NCBI GenBank assembly: GCA_003483885.1
Contig: DMXI01000401.1
Location: 1 to 22,865, forward strand
Source of the DNA: Microscillaceae bacterium
Lineage (GTDB): Bacteria; Bacteroidota; Bacteroidia; Cytophagales; Microscillaceae
DNA: 22,865 nt
Direction: 5' to 3'
The notes under the pieces are model-generated. The model searched no databases and had not been told where the DNA came from. It worked only from the letters and a program-made list of their open reading frames with translations. How positions within the stretch are numbered: position 1 is the first letter of the stretch; the number at the start of each line of letters is the position of its first letter. A program made the position numbers and the translations under genes. Shown in pieces: positions 8,391-14,799 of this stretch.

Positions 8391-8847
8391 CATGAGTCAT
8401 CCCAAACTTTTGGGATAACTTTTTATCAATAAATACTTAAGTAAAATATTATCTAGTATTTTGATAGTCAATAGCTTAACAGGGTTTTCTTCCTAAATAT
8501 TACCGCCTTTGATTTCGCCTTATTTTGTGGGCGTTAAAAACTGGCGTAGTAAAGCTGTTAAAAAATGATCACTGACACCCCAGCCTGTGCGGCTGATCTT
8601 GTGTGCGGGTGGAATGTTTGAGCATTTTAAGCGTAATGTAGCGAGTTTAGCCAACACAAAATACAGCGACGGCGTTTAGCCGAAAAGGCAGAGCTTGGGC
8701 TTCACCCTGCGGTTTTGCTACTTTTTGAGCTGTAGCAAAAAGTAGGAAGAGTAAAGTACAAGTGGTTGATTTTCAGTGCATAAAAGCAATTCTTGTTCTC
8801 TCTTTACTTTTGATTTTTTTGAAAGAAAAAATTCGGGATGATTCATG
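8391..8847. mobile_element. Non-coding MITE-like element between 32-bp direct repeats
   Basis: The 457-bp segment begins CATGAGTCATCCC and ends GGGATGATTCATG, which are inverted copies matching at 12 of 13 bases. It contains no long ORF. An 18-codon frame at 8565-8621 (MITDTPACAA...) is the only small frame with a peptide-like look. Internal structure includes an 18-base near-palindrome at 8399-8416 (ATCCCAAA-CT-TTTGGGAT), CAGCC/GGCTG, CGGC/GCCG, and a pair of mutually exclusive stems around 8713-8745. Removing the element with one repeat copy restores a continuous leader for the gene at 8908, so it appears to be an insertion. No transposase is present. Inverted ends and target-like duplications suggest a non-autonomous transposon or a dispersed genomic repeat. 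The long duplication is unusual. Confidence 0.6.
8713..8745 (+). other. Two mutually exclusive hairpins inside the MITE-like element
   Basis: TTTTGCTAC (8713-8721) can pair with GTAGCAAAA (8732-8740). Alternatively CTACTTTTTG (8718-8727) can pair with CAAAAAGTAG (8736-8745). Both stems are perfect, and they overlap, so only one can form at a time. Confidence 0.6.
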
Positions 8848-8879
8848 GTTATTCCTTTAACAAATAGTTAAGGGAAGAT
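8848..8879 (+). repeat. 32-bp direct repeat, right copy
   Basis: This is the second copy of the repeat at 8359-8390, differing by one G-to-A change. It ends 28 bases before the ATG at 8908 and therefore forms part of that gene's leader. Confidence 0.85.
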
Positions 8880-8907
8880 ATATAGATAACTAACTAACAA
8901 ACCATTA

Positions 8908-9468
8908 ATGACTTTAGAACAACAACTCGAAAAATTGGACGGACTTGGTCTGCATTTAAGTCAAGAGGTAAACGTAGATGATTTGGTTTACTCATTTGGG
9001 CGAGAGGCTTACGAAGAAAAGCCTTTTGATTTGATATTTTTTGCCTTGGGTATGGAAGTAGAGCGGGAACCTTGGGGACGCCAAGTAAGTAATCAGGCCT
9101 GGAATTTTGATACCGAATGCATTTATGGTAAGGGCGATTATGTAACAATTGTACAACATTTGTGTAAACTTTCAGGCGATGAAAACTATCTCAGAAATGT
9201 ATCAGATCAGGTAGATTTGACCACTAAAAAAGCTTGGTTAAAATACCAAGTAAATGGGACAGAACGAAACTGGACCGTTGAAGTAAACGATGATTGGGTA
9301 GATCGTATGGTGCTCTCTTATGTGATAGATGATATAGAGCGAGATGGGAAGCGCTTTTACTACAAGGACAACGGCCAGGCAATGATTTTGTTTTATTTGA
9401 ACAACGATACTGCCCAACAGCTTAATGCACTTTCTGAAAATGCATTACAGCCAGTAAATGTAGTTTAA
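8908..9468 (+). CDS. Hypothetical soluble protein
   Basis: A 186-residue, acidic, soluble protein without a signal peptide or membrane segment. I do not recognise a family. Visible features are an amphipathic N-terminal helix (LEQQLEKLDGLGLHLS), a stretch rich in aromatic and acidic residues (AYEEKPFDLIFFALGMEVE), a region with WNFDTECIYGKGDYVTIVQH, and a beta-rich second half (KAWLKYQVNGTERNWTVEVN). Codon use appears normal for the window, and the ATG at 8908 follows an A-rich leader typical here. The immediate upstream DNA is the right copy of a 32-bp repeat and the MITE-like element, which probably displaced the original promoter. A hairpin at 9556-9594 may end its transcript. It appears to be a single-gene unit. 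Confidence 0.7.
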   Translation: MTLEQQLEKLDGLGLHLSQEVNVDDLVYSFGREAYEEKPFDLIFFALGMEVEREPWGRQVSNQAWNFDTECIYGKGDYVTIVQHLCKLSGDENYLRNVSDQVDLTTKKAWLKYQVNGTERNWTVEVNDDWVDRMVLSYVIDDIERDGKRFYYKDNGQAMILFYLNNDTAQQLNALSENALQPVNVV

Positions 9469-9555
9469 CCAACTAAAACTTAAATCGTAACAAGTTTCTA
9501 CTCCTTCTTTTCCTAATGATGATTTTACGGGTTTTACAAAAGTCAAATTTTTGTA

Positions 9556-9606
9556 TCTACCTCATTAACTACACCTGTTTCAGGTTAAGGTAGAAAATAA
9601 TTTTAT
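9556..9606 (+). terminator. Probable terminator
   Basis: TCTACCT (9556-9562) pairs with AGGTAGA (9588-9594), with an inner ACCTG (9573-9577)/CAGGT (9581-9585) stem. An A/T-rich tract (AAATAATTTT) follows. It lies 87 bases after the gene at 8908-9468. Confidence 0.45.
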
Positions 9607-9754
9607 ACGAAAAATGTAGGATGAAAATTTTATAAATCACTACATAGTCCAGTTTTTAGCTCAGATTATAACTTAGCCGTAGGCGATCTCTGTTTCACCT
9701 TTGAAAATCAGTTATAGAAAACTAATTTTTAAACATACTCTAAGAAAAAAACGA

Positions 9755-10813
9755 TTGAAGCCACAAAAAAAGCAAAACATAACGATTTTATACCTTAGCA
9801 CTTGGCTGAGCCTATTATTGCAAGGTTGTGTGTTTACCAAGACACCTTTGCCTTCGGCGAAACATCCGAATATTAACTTGATACCTGAGACTTGGGAGGG
9901 TATTTACCAAATAAATGGCAGTGAGAAAGCCCCTCTGGTAGGAGAGAAGTACATTGAAATAAAGTTATTAGACCCTCATCGTTTGGTAAGAACCTCTTAT
10001 AAGGTGTTTACCGAAGATATGCTTCAAAAACACCCACATCCCGAATATTTTCAGATCATAGGCGATTTTTTATGGTATTATAATGAAGCCCAGAAGCACA
10101 AACTGGATTCTCTCAAAAGCAGATCAGATTTATCGAACGAGGATGCACAGCTAAAAAAAGAGTTGCAAGAATATGATGACAAGGTGGGTTTTCATCAGGT
10201 GTTTAAGCTAAAACGTAAGGGGAAGTTCTACATCTATGACGAAAAGCTGGAGAATTACCTGGATTTAAAAAAGGGGACCCTCAAAGCATTTCCTTATGCC
10301 AAAAGTTGGGAAGAAAAAGACTATCAGGTGAATCTCAAACAACTCGGGAGTAACTACTATCTCAATGTGCGGGCAAAGATGTTTGATAAGGCGAATAAGG
10401 TTGATGAAAAAAACAAAGAGTTTAAGTATGACTGGTTCCAATGGTTTACCATTTGGATGGTTGATAAAGGACCTGGAATAGCTATTAAAATAGTCAGCAA
10501 TGAAAGTTTGGTGAGTCACGCTGAGCGTTACCAAAAAATTACTCCCATTCAAACAGACACTAAATTCCCAGCTATGAATCCATCCAAAGCTGCTTTGATG
10601 CAAATGGAGAAAATGGCTGGTTTCTTTAGATCAATGGAATATCTAAAGCGGACACAATTGGGTGGAAAACCATTACCTGCTACTGCTCCAGTAGCGTCAC
10701 AGTCGATTATTCAATATTGGCACGTGGCTATAGTGCTGGTAGCTTTAGTATCTTTTATGATCTTATGGTTGCAACAGTGGTTGGTGAAACAGTCCCAAAA
10801 GCGAAAAATTTAA
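9755..10813 (+). CDS. Lipoprotein with C-terminal membrane segment, unknown function
   Basis: No ATG lies before the lipobox. The frame is open from a TTG at 9701. I prefer the TTG at 9755, which gives 352 residues and a normal lipoprotein signal: basic KPQKKQ, hydrophobic ITILYLSTWLSLL, then LLQGC with the cysteine at about residue 25. The longer start would put 18 extra, very basic residues in front. The body (ETWEGIYQINGSEKAPLVGE, then a charged helical stretch with DSLKSRSDLSNEDAQLKKEL) has no domain I recognise and looks beta-rich with one coiled-coil-like insert. Near the C-terminus, WHVAIVLVALVSFMILWLQQ is a clear membrane helix followed by a basic tail (KQSQKRKI). A lipid anchor plus a transmembrane helix suggests the inner membrane, with the body in the periplasm. 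Confidence 0.65.
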   Translation: MKPQKKQNITILYLSTWLSLLLQGCVFTKTPLPSAKHPNINLIPETWEGIYQINGSEKAPLVGEKYIEIKLLDPHRLVRTSYKVFTEDMLQKHPHPEYFQIIGDFLWYYNEAQKHKLDSLKSRSDLSNEDAQLKKELQEYDDKVGFHQVFKLKRKGKFYIYDEKLENYLDLKKGTLKAFPYAKSWEEKDYQVNLKQLGSNYYLNVRAKMFDKANKVDEKNKEFKYDWFQWFTIWMVDKGPGIAIKIVSNESLVSHAERYQKITPIQTDTKFPAMNPSKAALMQMEKMAGFFRSMEYLKRTQLGGKPLPATAPVASQSIIQYWHVAIVLVALVSFMILWLQQWLVKQSQKRKI

Positions 10814-10835
10814 TTACCAATAGCCCTAAATCAAA

Positions 10836-10862
10836 CAATGGAAGCGCAAAGCACTTCCATTG
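10836..10862. terminator. Hairpin between convergent genes
   Basis: CAATGGAAG (10836-10844) and CTTCCATTG (10854-10862) form a perfect 9-bp stem. It lies between the convergent ends of the genes ending at 10813 (+) and 10909 (-). The T content after the stem is modest on both strands, slightly better on the minus strand (TTTGATTT). It probably terminates both. Confidence 0.5.
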
Positions 10863-10908
10863 AGAAACTTGAAAATTTACCCGATCACCAATCGGCATAC
10901 ACTTGCAA

Positions 10909-11784
10909 TTAGCGACTCACAGAGCCGGTTGGGAATGATGTAGCACTGAAAGTCAGTGAATAATTTGTTCCGCCCATTGCAGTGGCAGGTACCATACCTG
11001 TCAAAGGTTTGAGCGTAAATGGAGCCGAGCTATTGTCTGGCACTGGTTCTACCGAAACCACGATGGTTGATCCCGACAAATTGGTAGGGAAAGTCAACCC
11101 AGTGGGAGCATTCATTAAGAAATCTTCGCCTGGATAAGCAGGACCTGCCATTGCACCACTAAATGTAGGGGTTGGTCCCATATCTGCTCCGCTGGCAGTT
11201 TTAAAAGTTCCAGTACTTACCGGAGTACCATTAATTACTGCCCAGCCTTCATAAACCCATCCATCACTAAGTGTAGGTAGGTTTTTGAGTCCAGCGGTAT
11301 TTGTACCAGTGCTGTTGTCTATAAACCATACACCACTCAAAGGATTTTGGTTGCCATCGGTTGGTGTAGCGAGAAAATATTTTCCACTAGAGCTACTAAA
11401 GTCGCCTACTAGAGAGTTAATGTTTACGTTAGCAGTGTTGCCTGAGAAATCGCCAGATAAGATTTTTACGGCCGATGGAGTAGGATCAGGATCAGTCGCA
11501 GGCTCAATAGATAATACAAAACCAGTAGCATTGTCCAAATCTGATTTACTTACTGAAAAGGTAGTCTTGGACAATGCTCCACTGGCATTTACAGTGAATG
11601 TTCCAGTACTTACAGGGGCTCCCCCTACAATTACCCATCCTTCATAAACAAAATCGCTTCCCAGATCATCAAGTCCGGTAAGGTTTAGGGTTAGGTCACC
11701 ATTGCTGGGGCTATTGTCATCTTGAGTACAACTTGCCAACGCAAGTACAAATAGCGCAACGATAAATATGATTTGTTTTTGCAT
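10909..11784 (-). CDS. Lipoprotein with two tandem RskA-like (anti-sigma-K C-terminal) domains
   Basis: A 291-residue lipoprotein. The signal peptide (MQKQIIFIVALFVLALAS) leads to the cysteine of ASC near residue 19. The mature protein holds two similar units. Unit 1 (about 30-130) has VYEGWVIVGGAPVSTGTF, and later FVLSIEPATDPDPTPSAV. Unit 2 (about 165-285) has WVYEGWAVINGTPVSTGTF, and later TIVVSVEPVPDNSSAP. The order of motifs (Y-x-x-W, G-x-PVS-x-GTF, then x-EP-x-x-x-x-xP) matches the extracytoplasmic domain of RskA-type anti-sigma factors. No cytoplasmic anti-sigma part is present, so it is unlikely to bind a sigma factor itself. The units may sense or bind something outside. The gene lies 61 bases downstream of a Crp/Fnr regulator on the same strand. 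The assignment rests on motif pattern only. Confidence 0.7.
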   Translation of the reverse strand: MQKQIIFIVALFVLALASCTQDDNSPSNGDLTLNLTGLDDLGSDFVYEGWVIVGGAPVSTGTFTVNASGALSKTTFSVSKSDLDNATGFVLSIEPATDPDPTPSAVKILSGDFSGNTANVNINSLVGDFSSSSGKYFLATPTDGNQNPLSGVWFIDNSTGTNTAGLKNLPTLSDGWVYEGWAVINGTPVSTGTFKTASGADMGPTPTFSGAMAGPAYPGEDFLMNAPTGLTFPTNLSGSTIVVSVEPVPDNSSAPFTLKPLTGMVPATAMGGTNYSLTFSATSFPTGSVSR

Positions 11785-11845
11785 AAGAGTTTATAAAATT
11801 GTTGATTTTTTACTTTCTTAATGCAAAACAAGCGAAATTGTTAAA

Positions 11846-12532
11846 CTAAAATGTTAGCTGGCTAACATTTACCGTTTTATTCTTATAAAGGCGAATAATT
11901 TTGCGCTGAAAATCCACAATTCCTTGATTTTTAAGCTCATTGAGTAATGAGTTTAAAGTAGGGCGAGAAATACCAATAAGATCAGCAATGTCTTTTTGGG
12001 TAAAAAAATGTTGGATTTCTATGGTATCTCCAATGGCTTGTCCCTGCTCTTGTCCCAAGTTTTTCAAAAACTCAAGCAAGCGGGTGCGGGCATCCTTAAA
12101 CATAAGCAATGACAAGCGACGCTCTAACTTTTTGATGCGCCATCCAGCCAGTTTATAAATGCTAATGCTAAAATCTTTATGGTCACGTAATAGAGATTGG
12201 AGCGTGTGGTTGTCTACCGCACAAATGGTGGTAGAGCTTACCGATTGGGCATAATCGGTACGTTTGTCTTCACCAAGAGCCGCCAGTTCGCCAAATACTT
12301 CTCCTTTGGTCAGAATAGCTTTGACGATTTCGTCGCCTTCTTCGGTATAAGAAGAGATTCTAACCTTGCCATTGACAATAAGGAAAATTTTGTCAGCCTC
12401 ATCTTGATCCAAATAAATGAATTCATTGCGGCCGTATTCTTTGAATTGGTGGGTCTTCTGAAATTCTTTGAATTTGTGTGGACAAAGCAAGTTAAACAAG
12501 TCCACTTTTTCTAAAAACCATACTTGTTCCAT
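11846..12532 (-). CDS. Crp/Fnr-family transcriptional regulator
   Basis: A 228-residue full-length Crp/Fnr protein. The cyclic-nucleotide-binding-type barrel covers about residues 20-120 (FKEYGRNEFIYLDQDEADKI, then KGEVFGELAALGEDKRTDYA). The Gly-Glu-Leu and a basic residue of the phosphate-binding cassette are kept, so a nucleotide ligand is possible. The long dimer helix follows (about 120-150). The C-terminal winged helix spans about 160-222, with FTQKDIADLIGISRPTLNSL as the helix-turn-helix. No cluster of cysteines is present, so an FNR iron-sulfur sensor is excluded. The last codons contain a palindrome with Crp-site geometry (11852-11867). The RskA-like lipoprotein gene follows on the same strand, so control of that gene, of itself, or both is a reasonable guess. 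Confidence 0.92.
   Translation of the reverse strand: MEQVWFLEKVDLFNLLCPHKFKEFQKTHQFKEYGRNEFIYLDQDEADKIFLIVNGKVRISSYTEEGDEIVKAILTKGEVFGELAALGEDKRTDYAQSVSSTTICAVDNHTLQSLLRDHKDFSISIYKLAGWRIKKLERRLSLLMFKDARTRLLEFLKNLGQEQGQAIGDTIEIQHFFTQKDIADLIGISRPTLNSLLNELKNQGIVDFQRKIIRLYKNKTVNVSQLTF
11849..11870. promoter_or_regulatory. Candidate Crp/Fnr operator palindrome
   Basis: AAATGTTAGC (11849-11858) and GCTAACATTT (11861-11870) are perfect 10-base arms separated by TG. The core TGTTA-N6-TAACA spans 16 bp, the spacing used by Crp-type dimers (TGTGA-N6-TCACA). It lies in the last codons of the regulator gene and about 65-85 bases upstream of the lipoprotein start. It could instead be a weak terminator, since no long T-run follows on the minus strand. 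Confidence 0.5.
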
Positions 12533-12955
12533 GGTGCAATTCGTTGGGTTACATTTTCAAGTAACCACAGTACAAGTAGAGGTAGGTAAAGGGTTGCCTC
12601 GTATTAAAATAAATTTAGGAACATTTTCAAAATAGGTGTCCGATTGGGTTATATGTATGGACTACTAGGTGAGATATTTGGTCTTTGTCAGGGCTCAACG
12701 CAGCACTCCTATCTGGGTTGGTAAAAGAATGATGATTAATGAACCTTGATCAACGAGTTGTGAAGGGGACTAATGTCCCAAGTCAGCGATTCAACATATA
12801 AATTCCTTCATTACTCGAGAGTAACTGCGGTTCGTTAATCTATATTCAGTATTCATTTTTGTAATAGTAGTTCTTCACTGCATGATATTACTCTATCGAT
12901 AAAACCAAAGATTTGAGAAGTTTTTAAATGCCAAGTTATCTAATAATATATATAC
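12533..12955. other. 423-bp gene-free region with short inverted repeats
   Basis: I see no convincing gene. Short inverted repeats are GGTTAC-N8-GTAACC (12547-12566), close to the regulator start; TTGATCAA (12746-12753); GGGAC-TAAT-GTCCC (12766-12779); and TTACTC-GA-GAGTAA (12811-12824). The first may be part of the regulator's promoter. The rest have no assigned role. Confidence 0.4.
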
Positions 12956-13213
12956 TCAGGCGTCCTTAGAATATATTTTATCTACATCTTCGTACCAATG
13001 CCCATCAGAGAATTTTTTAGTACTGGGTTCGCCTTTGATTAAGATGCTGAGCACCATCCAGGCCATCAGAAACGGAGAAAACAAAAACATCGTAATTGTG
13101 ACCTTAGAAGAGATATTGAGATGAGGAGTGAGTGTATAAATAAAAAGGTATAAGGTGGTCACAAAAATGGGAATGCGAATGCCTTTCATAATTGTTAAAA
13201 GTTGAATGTTCAT
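12956..13213 (-). CDS. Small two-helix membrane protein
   Basis: The frame is open from a TTG at 13255, but the first ATG is at 13213, giving an 85-residue protein starting MNIQLLTIMKG. I choose the ATG because the extra 14 codons overlap a perfect inverted repeat (13223-13255) that looks regulatory. Two hydrophobic segments are clear: about residues 12-29 (PIFVTTLYLFIYTL) and 40-58 (TMFLFSPFLMAWMVLSILI). The C-terminal tail is polar (GEPSTKKFSDGHWYEDVDK) and probably cytoplasmic or periplasmic depending on orientation. I do not recognise the family. It stands alone on the minus strand, with gene-poor DNA on both sides. Confidence 0.6.
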   Translation of the reverse strand: MNIQLLTIMKGIRIPIFVTTLYLFIYTLTPHLNISSKVTITMFLFSPFLMAWMVLSILIKGEPSTKKFSDGHWYEDVDKIYSKDA

Positions 13214-13222
13214 AATGTTGTA

Positions 13223-13255
13223 TTGTTTAACCTTGGGGTTTGATAAGTTAAACAA
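13223..13255. promoter_or_regulatory. 9-bp inverted repeat upstream of the small membrane protein
   Basis: TTGTTTAAC (13223-13231) and GTTAAACAA (13247-13255) are perfect inverted arms around 15 bases. It ends 9 bases from the ATG at 13213. It could be an operator or a leader hairpin covering the translation start region. Confidence 0.5.
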
Positions 13256-13386
13256 ATACTACTGTTATAACCTACTTTATGATGAAATGTTTAGTTTTTG
13301 TGGAATTTTATTTTGATAAATGATATTTGTCATTCCTTTTTATTTTAAGAAAGTCTAAATAGGCTACTGAAACAAATGAATTGTAT

Positions 13387-13473
13387 ATGAAAAGGAATTT
13401 ATCTGGACAAGAAATCTTATTAATTGGAACGCTTCTATTGGCTGGCGTACTATTATTGGCGATAGCGTTATAA
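13387..13473 (+). CDS. 28-residue hydrophobic peptide
   Basis: A short frame, ATG at 13387 to TAA at 13471, encodes a short polar N-terminus (MKRNLSGQE) and a single membrane helix (ILLIGTLLLAGVLLLAIAL) running to the last residue. The composition is strongly membrane-like, unlike a random short frame. Upstream, TTTG (13297-13300) and GATATTTG (13322-13329) form a plausible Bacteroidota promoter with one mismatch in the -7 site. The stop codon is followed after one base by the hairpin-rich element at 13475-13709. Single-helix peptides of this size are known as type I toxins or as small membrane-complex subunits, but nothing here decides between those. It may also be non-coding; confidence is limited by its length. 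Confidence 0.4.
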   Translation: MKRNLSGQEILLIGTLLLAGVLLLAIAL

Positions 13474-13474
13474 A

Positions 13475-13709
13475 CATACTACTAGGCATTTTGGCTAAAG
13501 TTGGCCGTGAGGACATGGCCAACGGACAATGCTGTTTCCTTAACACTTCCGAGTCCATATGGCGAGTCGAAGAAGTTCCCTCCTGATGATCAGGAGGGCT
13601 AGGGTGGTAAGTTATGTGAGTAACAAAATACCTTATGGAAACAGCATTGGGCCAACGGCGTGGCCGCCTTCGTTTGTGGAGACACAAACGAAAAATGCCT
13701 ATTAGTATG
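13475..13709. mobile_element. 235-bp hairpin-rich element with 18-bp inverted ends
   Basis: The left end CATACTACTAGGCATTTT (13475-13492) and right end AAAATGCCTATTAGTATG (13692-13709) are inverted copies at 17 of 18 bases. Inside are TTGGCC/GGCCAA (13501-13522); CAATGCTGTTTCC (13527-13539) against GGAAACAGCATTG (13637-13649); a central CCCTCCTGAT-G-ATCAGGAGGG (13578-13598); and TTCGTTTGTG-GAGA-CACAAACGAA (13669-13692). No credible ORF lies within. The nested symmetry suggests a MITE-like insertion or a structured RNA. I see no clean target duplication. It is more GC-rich than the flanking DNA. Confidence 0.65.
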
Positions 13710-13726
13710 CTCTATACATAAACACT

Positions 13727-13780
13727 CCTCTTGAATTGATAGGATAAGGTTCATTCTTCACATTCAAGAGGAATTTTCTT
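13727..13780 (+). terminator. Terminator after the hairpin-rich region
   Basis: CCTCTTGAAT (13727-13736) pairs with ATTCAAGAGG (13762-13771). An inner AGGAT (13741-13745)/ATTCT (13753-13757) stem extends it. AATTTTCTT follows on the + strand. It lies between the element and the convergent end of the four-paralog operon at 13796, and may stop transcription from both sides. Confidence 0.6.
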
Positions 13781-13795
13781 GTTAAATATCTATGG

Positions 13796-14281
13796 TTAAT
13801 CCCAACGCACATGCATGGCCGGAATCTCTTTCACTTCTGCTTGAGTGTCGCTCCCTGGCCTGATCACCCTTTGCTTCTTTCCTTTTTTCTCTACCACAAG
13901 TGTTAGACGCTCTTTAGAATCATCACTGCGAGGTTTTACCATCACTTCGGTTACTTTTTTCCATTTTTTATGATTCTTTTTAATTTTTACCAATTTATTT
14001 AATGGAATAGTATCTTTTTGCCCGCTTCTACCTTCATAGGAATAAAAATTAAGCTTTTCATCAAACCTAAAATACAGAGGATCATTTTGAGCAACATCGG
14101 GTACTACTTTCCATTGACCATCTTGCTGCTTAGTAAAGTTCAACGTCATTTTTTGAGACGGATCTTTCAGGTTTTGAGTGTCTATATAAAACTTATCCAT
14201 ATCGGCAGGGACAATATTGGTAGCCATATAAAAGATAATTGTATAGACGATCATTGTATTCAAAATATTAATTTGTTCCAT
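13796..14281 (-). CDS. Paralog family protein, copy D (last in operon)
   Basis: A 161-residue protein, fourth in the tandem family. A hydrophobic N-terminus (MIVYTIIFYMATNIVPADMD) acts as a signal anchor. The family pattern follows: MTLNFTKQQDGQWK, then PLYFRFDEKLNFYSYEG, then KDTIPLNKLVKIKKNHKKWK, a second beta-rich unit (LTLVVEKKGKKQRVI), and an end at MHVRWD. There is no lipobox cysteine and no enzyme motif. The protein is very basic overall, with lysine-rich turns. Twelve bases separate it from the paralog upstream. Function unknown; I know no named family with these motifs. Confidence 0.8.
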   Translation of the reverse strand: MEQINILNTMIVYTIIFYMATNIVPADMDKFYIDTQNLKDPSQKMTLNFTKQQDGQWKVVPDVAQNDPLYFRFDEKLNFYSYEGRSGQKDTIPLNKLVKIKKNHKKWKKVTEVMVKPRSDDSKERLTLVVEKKGKKQRVIRPGSDTQAEVKEIPAMHVRWD

Positions 14282-14293
14282 AAGTGTCGTTGT

Positions 14294-14791
14294 TTATTGC
14301 CAATTTACCTGCATGTCTGGAAGTTTCCTGTCAATAGAACTTTTCGCCGCATTGAATCGGATTTTGCGTTTTTGTTTTCCCGTTTTTTGAATCTCAAATA
14401 CCAAGGTTTTGCTTTTGCCCTGGTACTTTTTTTTACTCTCAAAGGTCACCTGTGATACTTTTTTCCATTTTTTATGATTCTTTGTGATTTCCATCACTTT
14501 ACCTAAGGGAATCATATCTTTTTGGGCTACCCGGTCACGTTCATAAACTTGGCACTCAAGGTTTTCATCAAATTTGAAGTTGAGCGGTTCATCAGGGTGC
14601 TGTAAGGCTTTGGCCCGCCACCAATTATCTTTTTGTTTAGTAAAGTTCAGGGTAAGGTTTTCCGACTTCTCCTTAAGGTTGGTCATATCAAGGGAAAATT
14701 TATCCACATTAACCGGGATAACATTCGTGGCCAAATAAAAGATAATAATATAGGCCATTTTCAAGTTTAGAAAGCTTTCAGTATCCATCAT
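14294..14791 (-). CDS. Paralog family protein, copy C
   Basis: A 165-residue member of the same family. Its anchor is MAYIIIFYLATNVIPVNVDK, preceded by about 11 extra residues (MMDTESFLNLK). Conserved blocks are LTLNFTKQKDNWWR, PLNFKFDENLE, MIPLGKVMEITKNHKKWKKV, SQVTFESKKK, LVFEIQKTGKQKRKI and the C-terminal MQVNWQ. Copy C carries C and E in place of the NFY that follows the FDE motif in copies B and D, so it has diverged there. The gene starts 8 bases after the stop of copy B, which implies translational coupling. Function unknown. Confidence 0.8.
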   Translation of the reverse strand: MMDTESFLNLKMAYIIIFYLATNVIPVNVDKFSLDMTNLKEKSENLTLNFTKQKDNWWRAKALQHPDEPLNFKFDENLECQVYERDRVAQKDMIPLGKVMEITKNHKKWKKVSQVTFESKKKYQGKSKTLVFEIQKTGKQKRKIRFNAAKSSIDRKLPDMQVNWQ

Positions 14792-14799
14792 TTTTTATG

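Noticed and set aside
12547..12566. GGTTAC-N8-GTAACC as a second copy of the 11852 operator
   Set aside because: Its GTTA/TAAC core has 10 bases between arms rather than 6, so it does not fit the same dimer site.
12645..12730. Short + strand frame starting MYGLLGEIFG in the gene-free region
   Set aside because: It has about 23 codons, no promoter, no neighbouring signal and no clear membrane or other pattern. I cannot distinguish it from chance.
13364..13687. 107-residue minus-strand frame over the hairpin-rich element
   Set aside because: It follows the inverted repeats, has an odd composition with no domain-like pattern, and starts inside the element. It is explained by the palindromes.
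14018..14455. 145-residue + strand frame opposite the paralog operon
   Set aside because: It is the antisense of two well-supported paralogs. The runs of F and L reflect the lysine-rich sense strand.
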